DNA of 42,599 bases, taken from positions 1-42,599 of the forward strand of contig NZ_QUDO01000031.1 in assembly GCF_003477525.1 (NCBI RefSeq), in the 5' to 3' direction. The stretch is from Ruminococcus sp. AF41-9. Its GTDB lineage: Bacteria; Bacillota; Clostridia; Lachnospirales; Lachnospiraceae. The first letter of the stretch is position 1. Every line of letters starts with the position of its first letter. The notes under the pieces were generated by a model that worked only from the letters and a program-made list of their open reading frames with translations, had not been told where the DNA came from and searched no databases. A program made the translations under genes and the position numbers. Shown in pieces: positions 36,933 through 42,599 of this stretch.

Positions 36933-38177
36933 CCTCTCCAACAGATGGTAATATTCCAAATTTCCAGTGTACAAACAAGTTTCTGTCTCTTCTGGCTACT
37001 GCACCAAGCCAGTGCTCGGCTCTGCTTCTCGTGTTTTTCTTTTTATAACTTCGTCGTACCCATTTAATCAGACATTGATTGATATAACGCAACACCTTAT
37101 AAAATTCTGACTTATAATAGTGTGTGTAGTAGTTAATCCATCCTTGCACTACTTTGTTTATCATGTTCCCAATATCTTTTAATGAGAGTTCCGCCTTTAA
37201 CTGTATCTTCCATTCTCTGATCTTCTGTTTCATAGCAGTTTTGGCTTTTTCACTGACCGCAGGCGTAAAGCTACAAAGAACTTTCCTTCTTTATTCTTAT
37301 TTAGCCTTGGTCTGAACGTATATCCCAGAAAAGTGAATTGAGTACAACTATAGTTTTGTGACCTTCGGTTATCCTTGCAGTAGACAATACGTGTCTTTTC
37401 TTTATTCAGTTCCAATCCAAACTGCTGAAAACGTTCTTCCAGTTTCTGCTTTATAAATACAGCCTGCTTGTACGATTGGCAGTGCAGTACTCCATCATCA
37501 GCATATCTTTCCCACCAGATGTTCGGATATGCTTTTGTCATAAAGTCATCAAATACATAGTGAAGAAATAGATTTGCAAGCACAGGACTGATAACTCCAC
37601 CCTGAGGTGTTCCTGACCTGCGTTCAGCAACCGAGCCATCACTCATGATGAACGGCACTGTAAGCCAGCGTTTTATATAAAGTATCAGCCATTTTATTTG
37701 CGTATGTTTCTCAACCATGTACATTAGATATCCATGTTTGATGTTATCAAAAAGCCCTTTGATATCTAATTCCAATACCCAGTCTCTTTTAAAACATCTT
37801 TCCCTTGCTTGTCTTACTGCCTGAATTGCAGATTTGTTCGGACGGTATCCATATGAGTCATTGTAAAACATTGGCTCAACCAGCGGTTCAAAGTACATCT
37901 TCGCAACCATTTGTGCGATTCTGTCTTCTACTGTTGGAATTCCCAAAATTCTGGTGCCACCATTTTTCTTGGGTATTGCTACTGCCCTTACAGGCTTCGG
38001 GAAATAACTTCCTGATGCCATCCGGTTCCATAGTTTATACAGGTTGTTATTAAGATGCTCCTCAAACTCTTTTATGGTTTGTTCATCCACCCCGTAACTT
38101 CCTGCGTTTTCCTTTACCGCCTGAAAAGCTGCAATTACAGCCTTCTTTGAAATATCAAACTGTTTTGCTTCGCTCAT
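36922..38177 (-). CDS. Intron B RT/maturase, frameshifted
   Basis: RT/maturase needed for splicing and mobility of intron B. RT motifs: GIPTVEDRIAQMVAKM, GYRPNKSAIQAVRQA, LELDIKGLFDNI, SGTPQGGVISPVLANL and the YADDGVL catalytic core. The maturase part follows (TFLGYTFRPRLNKN). The first frame ends at 37230; the second (MKQKIREWKIQ ...) reads on to 36922 and has maturase-X residues (VVQGWINYYTHYY). One T missing at the T3 complementary to 37267-37269 separates them; adding it gives 418 residues. AGGAGG precedes the ATG at 38177. Confidence 0.85.
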
Positions 38178-38729
38178 AAGCTCCTCCTTATTCCTAAGTT
38201 GACTTATTTACTCTGCTTGGATACTGTGGCTTCTTCGCTCTGTTTTCTTTTCAGAAACCCTCTTCACTACTACAAGCCACTCTGCCCCTATGACTGTATC
38301 AGTACTCTGTACCTTGCGGTTCGTCCACTTGGCACTCTCCCTTAACACCAGCCCGTAGGTTCCCACGTTCCATGTGAATGCCTGAACAGTGTTCATGCCA
38401 CCTTTACGCCGTCCACCGCATAACCAGTAAATAGGCTCCCGTTATGCTTATCCCAGGTTAACGACTGACCCCCTGGTTTTGATGGAGTTTCTATGCTTTC
38501 GACGTTTTCGTAAGTGGTTCACAGCTTCGTTCATCTCCACTGTCCACACCTGACTGTTTTGTACAGCCTTTTCTCTGACGCTCAGTACCATAGCTTTTGA
38601 CTACAGCACCTCAGAGTGATTTGGAACCTCCACCTATATAGCGGTTCCGATGGGCCTGCCATCATCATTCACACAGCATGGCTATACTTGTTTGGCATCA
38701 TGTCACAAGTTTCCGCCTTCGTGGCGCAC

Positions 38730-39483
38730 AATCGTCGGCATATACGACCAGACCTGCATATCCTTTTAACTTTGGTGTTATCGCCTCTTTAAACCACCAT
38801 ACCAGTACGTAATGCATATAGATGCAGGAGATTACAGGAGAACAGACAGAACCCTGCCCACTTCCTTCTTCGGTTTCTTCAAATTCATAGTTGTTCATAA
38901 TCCCTGCCTTCAGCATCCGTCTGACAAGACGGATAATATTGGGGTCTTTGATCCTTGATCCTATAAAACGTATGATCCATTCATGGTCAAGATGCTGGAA
39001 GAACCCTTTAATGTCTGCATCCAATACATAACTTGTTGGTTTTCTCTCCAACATCAGGTTTAATTTTCGGATTGCTTTATGACATCCTCTGTTGGGTCGG
39101 AATCCCATCATTTCGTCATAAAACATTGGTTCAAACACCGCTTCCAGTATTCTGCGCAGTGCTTCCTGCACCAGTTTATCTTCGTAGCAATAGATACTGA
39201 GCGGCCGCATCTTTCCATTATCCTTCGGTATTTCCACCAGCCTTGCCGGTTTCGGCTTATAGGACTTCTTCTTTAGACGTTCTATAAGAGCGTTTATGTT
39301 TTCTTCCAGATTTCTCCCGTATTCCTCTTTGGTAATCCCATCAATTCCTACAGCTTTCGTTCCATCCATCTGGGCATGACAGCTCTTAAGCATTTTCTTA
39401 TTAATCAGATGTCCTAAAGACGTAAATACCATATCAGGATTCTCCTTTGATAATTGTGATATTCTCGCCAATTTCGTTTCCAT
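38730..39483 (-). CDS. Intron A RT/maturase, N-terminal exon
   Basis: 5' part of the intron A RT gene. RT motifs: AVGIDGITKEEYG, KPARLVEIPKDNGKMRPLSI, GFRPNRGCHKAIRKL, LDADIKGFFQHL, GSGQGSVCSPVI, and GLVVYADD, where intron B breaks it. After the break the frame reads only nine foreign codons (CAPRRRKLVT) to a stop at 38698. Starts at 39483 (METKLARIS). The sequence is like LtrA-type RTs of the same class as in many Lachnospiraceae. Confidence 0.88.
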
Positions 39484-39649
39484 TAGTACCTCTATCTCTG
39501 TGTATAGCTAATGTTTCCTCTTTGATATAGTTTCGCAGGCCAGAACTGTGAGGAACAGTTCTCTCTCGACTTCCCTCTGGTATTTATTTTGTTCATATCT
39601 TCATCGGTGTCGGGTAAGGGAGATACCTTTCAGTTTCTTCCTCCCCAAA

Positions 39650-39683
39650 GAACGGAACGTGCAGCTTTCACCGCATTCCGCTC
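39650..39683 (-). ncRNA. Domain V of intron C
   Basis: 34 nt with GAGCGGAATGCGGTGAAAG on the 5' side and CACGTTCCGTTC on the 3' side, about 40 bp after the RT stop. It differs in sequence from the domain Vs of introns A and B, showing that C belongs to another lineage. Confidence 0.85.
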
Positions 39684-39723
39684 ACGCATCTATAACGCAT
39701 AATAATTAATCTGCGCGGCTCTA

Positions 39724-41157
39724 TTAGAACATCTCGCTTTTTTTCATATTGTAGCGATGTTTTCTGGCTCTGTTTTCAAAATATTCTTTATCAAGAAACG
39801 GATTCTTTCCTAATGACATTTGTCCAATACGGACAATCGGAGTATCCATCATGAGGTATAAGATATGGTTGTCTGTCATGAACGCCCATTTTCTTCCTTT
39901 GTAAGTTCGCCAGTATTTATCCACTATCCAGTGTTTTCCTTTGTTAGGGTGTCTCCTCTTAGCCCATTTCCAAAGCATTTCCCAGATACGGTGTTCTATG
40001 ACACCGAACGCTCTCTTGGCACATGTGGAATGATGGTATTCCGTCCATCCTCTTGTGATTTCATTCAGTTTCAAAATCAGTATATCTTGTGTTGAGGTTC
40101 TGTTTTGTTTTATTGTCTCGCTGATTTTGCGGGTTATTTTACACATCGACTTATGTGATGGCTTGATTATTAACTTTCCACGGAATTTACGGAAGTTCCA
40201 CCCCAGAAAATCAAACCCGTCTTTTATATGCGTGATTACCGTCTTTTCTTCAGATAACGTCAAGCCTCTTGGTTTTAAGAACCGCTCTATCATGAGCTTT
40301 ATTTCTTCCAGCGTCTGTTTGTCCGTTGCTGTTACAATAAAATCATCGGCAAAACGCACCACATGTACTTTGTGGGTATTATATTTAACATTGAAAGTTT
40401 TCTTAACCCTGCTCCTCCAGTACACATCAAGTATCATCGGTTCAAGCCCATCAAGTACCATATTTGCACAGGTTGGTGAAATTACCCCTCCTTGTGGAGA
40501 ACCTTCTGTTGTAGGGAATAGCTGTTTCTTTTCTATATATCCGCAATTCATGAATTCCTTAAGGATCCTTTTATCTGTTGGGATATGATCCATCATCCAT
40601 TGATGGCTGATTTTGTCAAAGCAACTTTTAATATCTCCTTCTAAAACCCATTGTGGCGAGTCTTTTCTGCTCAGAATACTAAAAGCGTACTCTCTGGCAT
40701 CTCCTGTACTACGGTATTTTCTAAATCCAAAGGAGATTCTGTCCGCTGTCGTTTCTGCTATTGGTTCAAGAGCCAGGAGTTGCAATGCCTGCATAGCCCT
40801 GTCAGACATAGTGGGAATTCCTAAAGGGCGTTTTTCTTTCTTGCCAAACTTTTCAATATATATACGCTTTAAAGGCTGGGCATGATAGGTCTGCACATTG
40901 AGTGCGAAAACTGCTTCCATTTTGTCTTTATCTGTCTTCCACAACACTCCGTCAATACCGGGTGTCTTTTTACCTGAATTAGTGACCACCCTTCTTACTG
41001 CTAGAGCTTTAGCATAAAAAGAGTTAGTGGTAAGATACTGGAGACGTTTAACCAGTCTCCATTTTTGTTCTAATGTTGCCTTTACAATCCTGATTTGTAG
41101 CCTGTTAACCTGTTCTTCTGCTTTCTTCCAGTCAATCTGGTTCCATTGAAGTTTCAT
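39724..41157 (-). CDS. Intron C RT/maturase
   Basis: Intact 477-residue group II RT. Motifs: NSGKKTPGIDGVLW, RPLGIPTMSDRAMQAL, FGFRKYRSTGDA, LEGDIKSCFDKI, EGSPQGGVISPTCANM, and catalytic RFADDFIV. The maturase X domain follows (FLGWNFRKFRGKLIIKPS), then a C-terminal extension with Trp-rich (WKWAKRRHPNK) and YFENRARKH segments. This extension resembles the DNA-binding or endonuclease region of such proteins, but a clear HNH Cys set is missing. It is the only complete intron protein here and could act in trans on its own intron. Confidence 0.93.
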   Translation of the reverse strand: MKLQWNQIDWKKAEEQVNRLQIRIVKATLEQKWRLVKRLQYLTTNSFYAKALAVRRVVTNSGKKTPGIDGVLWKTDKDKMEAVFALNVQTYHAQPLKRIYIEKFGKKEKRPLGIPTMSDRAMQALQLLALEPIAETTADRISFGFRKYRSTGDAREYAFSILSRKDSPQWVLEGDIKSCFDKISHQWMMDHIPTDKRILKEFMNCGYIEKKQLFPTTEGSPQGGVISPTCANMVLDGLEPMILDVYWRSRVKKTFNVKYNTHKVHVVRFADDFIVTATDKQTLEEIKLMIERFLKPRGLTLSEEKTVITHIKDGFDFLGWNFRKFRGKLIIKPSHKSMCKITRKISETIKQNRTSTQDILILKLNEITRGWTEYHHSTCAKRAFGVIEHRIWEMLWKWAKRRHPNKGKHWIVDKYWRTYKGRKWAFMTDNHILYLMMDTPIVRIGQMSLGKNPFLDKEYFENRARKHRYNMKKSEMF

Positions 41158-42172
41158 GTCTGTACTGTCCTCACTGCTGTGTCATTGAACTTGATACATT
41201 CACAGTTTCCAATTCTTTCATGTAATTGATACGCGTTGGAAGTCTGCTTCCTTTCGGATGGGGCAAAGTCTGAACCCCTATCTCCTGTATTACACAAGAG
41301 CATTCGCTTTCTCCAACATCCTCTGCCTTCTGCGCATTGTACATTTCTTACGATTTGCCTACCTTTTTTTGTGTGTGGGAGCACATAAGGTTTACCTTGT
41401 TTCGCTGTTTAAATAATTACGACATGTTTAGGTTCTGCCTATAGACCGGGAGTTCTCTGTCCATTTCAACGCAGTCTCATAGTAATTACCGCGTCCCTGA
41501 CTCCATACCTTTTTGGTCAAGGTGTATCAACCACTTTTCACCTTTCAGCAGACTGACGACCCTTACAGCAGTTCACTTGTGTTAACCATGCATATCTTTT
41601 TCTGGCAGGAATGACGATTGATGTGGTTTCAACCGTTCCCACGTTGTTCCGCTGCTCCGTACCATTCATTGCTTTATGGCACTATGCGGTAGAAATACCA
41701 CGAAATGGAAGTAGTAGTGAATAAATCACAATTTAAACAACGACTTGCAAGTCGCACACTATTCGGGCCTCCGACTACCTGCATTTCTTTTGCCATCCTT
41801 CTTTTGGTTGTCAGGCATACTTTCTGTTTACACACTACAGAAGAAAATGCAGGTCCTCTCCAGTTGATATATATTCCCTGTATAACATGAATAGTTCCAA
41901 CCAACACCGCAGAGGTATGTAAAATCTCACCATAACGATAAATACATATGTTGTCTTCCATCCAGACCACGATGTCGACCCTCTGGTGACTTCGGGATTT
42001 CGGTACTCAATAGCTATCCCTGTTATCTTGCTGTCTACGCTTAGCCTGCAACGTTACCGCGGCAGACTCAAGACTCGCTTCAAATGCTGTGGTTAGCAGC
42101 TTATTTGATGGGGCTTCCACCCACCGGACTATATACCCTTAGCTGGACGCACGGTCTGACCCCGAGTACTTG

Positions 42173-42191
42173 TAAAGCAAGTACTTGCTTT
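42173..42191. repeat. 18-bp perfect palindrome near the intron A site
   Basis: AAAGCAAGTACTTGCTTT (42174-42191) lies 21 bp upstream of the intron A insertion point. T-rich sequence follows on the plus strand. It may be a terminator-like hairpin recognised by the intron or an operator of the downstream caspase gene. Confidence 0.55.
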
Positions 42192-42220
42192 TTAATAAAA
42201 AAATTTCTTAGAAGTTAAAG

Positions 42221-42599
42221 TTATATATTTTCTTTCCAAGCTTCTGTAATTTGCATATTTAATGCTATCGGAGAATAATATTTCTCTATAACTATCTTCG
42301 CATTAATATACTGTTGTGCTACAAATGCATATTTTCTGTATGTAAAAGACGGTTTCTTACTTTCGCGATACATCGTACTCTTTCTTCATTCATATTATTT
42401 AAAGTAACAAATGTCTCTTCCTCCAAATTTTCTAAAGCATTTTTTATATTTGTCTCAGAAATATTTGATAGTTCATCTGCCGGTATAATAATAAATTCCG
42501 ATTGAGATTTCACCTGTTTTAAGAAATTTAATAACTGTTATATTTTATTATTAAATTCTTCGCAACCCCTTGAAAACACTGGATTTGTCGCAGGTGAGC
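42221..42599 (-). CDS. Edge gene upstream of the caspase, partial and frameshifted
   Basis: The 3' part of a gene that enters from the right edge. Reading the minus strand: LNFLKQVKSQSEFIIIPADEL ... EETFVTLNNMNEE, then after adding one A at the A3 complementary to 42381-42383, KSTMYRESKKPSFTYRKYAF, to the stop at 42221. A GTG at 42513 could be called a start but has no ribosome site; coding-like sequence continues upstream, possibly across another lost base near 42548. I do not recognise the family. Removing intron A leaves about 119 bp to the caspase start, so the two probably share a transcript. Confidence 0.5.

Larger units (their letters stand above)
36859..38729 (-). mobile_element. Group II intron B, inserted in the YADD motif
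   Basis: 5' end GTGCGCCACG at 38729; 3' end near 36859/36860 (GGTCTACCTACT), uncertain by one base because frame restoration needs an end in CT, whereas AY would put it at 36860. Domain V is at 36899-36932. It interrupts intron A's RT gene between GCC-GAC-GAT-T and TT-GTG-GTA, i.e. within YADDF. Its own RT gene (36922-38177) is in the same orientation. About 1.87 kb. Confidence 0.85.
39609..41757 (-). mobile_element. Group II intron C, inserted in intron A's 5' region
   Basis: 5' end GTGCGACTTGC at 41757, 3' end TTACCCGAC at 39609 (AY end). Exon junction after removal is CCCGAATAGT-ACCGATGAAG, which belongs to intron A domain I. It contains a full RT frame and a domain V at 39650-39683. About 2,149 bp. 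About 600 nt of domain I-III sequence precede the RT frame. Confidence 0.8.
36215..42152 (-). mobile_element. Group II intron A, outer intron hosting introns B and C
   Basis: The 5' end at 42152 is GTGCGTCCAGC, matching the GUGYG consensus; the 3' end at 36215 is CTACTCGAC, an AY end, and domain V is at 36254-36288. Its 5' ribozyme part (42152-41758) is continuous with 39608-39484 once intron C is removed. The junction sequence then reads GAATAGT-ACCGATGAAG, a motif usual in this intron class. Its RT gene is split by intron B. Subtracting both leaves about 1,918 nt, a normal size for an ORF-bearing group II intron. It lies in the spacer between the edge gene and the caspase gene, after an 18-bp palindrome. 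Confidence 0.8.

Noticed and set aside
36314..41157. Retron reverse transcriptase with PtuAB effector
   Set aside because: The RTs have maturase domains and domain V ribozymes, and are 4 kb away from the ptuAB-like pair across IS66 and the caspase gene.
41158..42152. Protein-coding genes in the 1 kb before the intron C RT
   Set aside because: The short frames are not protein-like; the stretch is ribozyme sequence of introns C and A.

Overview
The window reads as chromosome of a low-to-mid GC anaerobic Firmicute, most likely a gut Lachnospiraceae of the Blautia/Ruminococcus kind. The inference rests on a six-gene Rnf operon, a FeoA-FeoB fusion with a small Cys-rich partner, the spore-associated GerW/YtfJ protein, a DUF6465 Lys/Ala-rich protein, and strong AGGAGG ribosome sites. 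Almost all genes lie on the minus strand; the exceptions are rpmB, a YprB-like exonuclease and an exported protein.

Layout. Positions 1-20.7 kb are a housekeeping core: PfkB-type sugar kinase, the Feo iron system, a DUF6465 protein, RecG, a DAK2/FakA-like kinase with its Asp23 neighbour, divergent rpmB (L28), a small membrane protein, GerW, a DUF2953 membrane protein, an unrecognised 103-residue protein, a Nudix hydrolase, a transpeptidase/FtsW-RodA pair, a U32 protein, ZapA and RuvAB. Positions 21.0-26.1 kb hold rnfCDGEAB (ion-pumping ferredoxin:NAD oxidoreductase), preceded by a CmpB-type membrane protein. Positions 27.1-29.8 kb hold the YprB-like exonuclease, an exported protein and KptA.

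From about 30 kb the window turns into an accessory island: a Septu-like PtuA/PtuB pair, a degenerate capsule-sugar reductase tail fused to a truncated IS66 element, a caspase-like protease with a long C-terminal part, and 5.9 kb of group II intron sequence. This last block is best read as three introns nested in one another. Intron A (36215-42152) carries intron C (39609-41757) inside its 5' ribozyme part and intron B (about 36859-38729) inside its reverse-transcriptase gene, exactly in the YADD catalytic motif. Removing B and C in silico restores a 432-residue RT and an intron of about 1.9 kb. Removing A brings the caspase gene to about 119 bp downstream of a gene that runs off the right edge, so these two look like one operon and may form a cell-suicide or defence module.

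Caveat on sequence quality. At least nine genes are broken by a frameshift that one added base would repair, and nearly all of these are at a homopolymer. The shift never needs a base removed. This includes a cell-wall transpeptidase and several conserved genes, so deletion errors in the sequence are more likely than real decay. I annotate those genes across the shift and say so in each entry.
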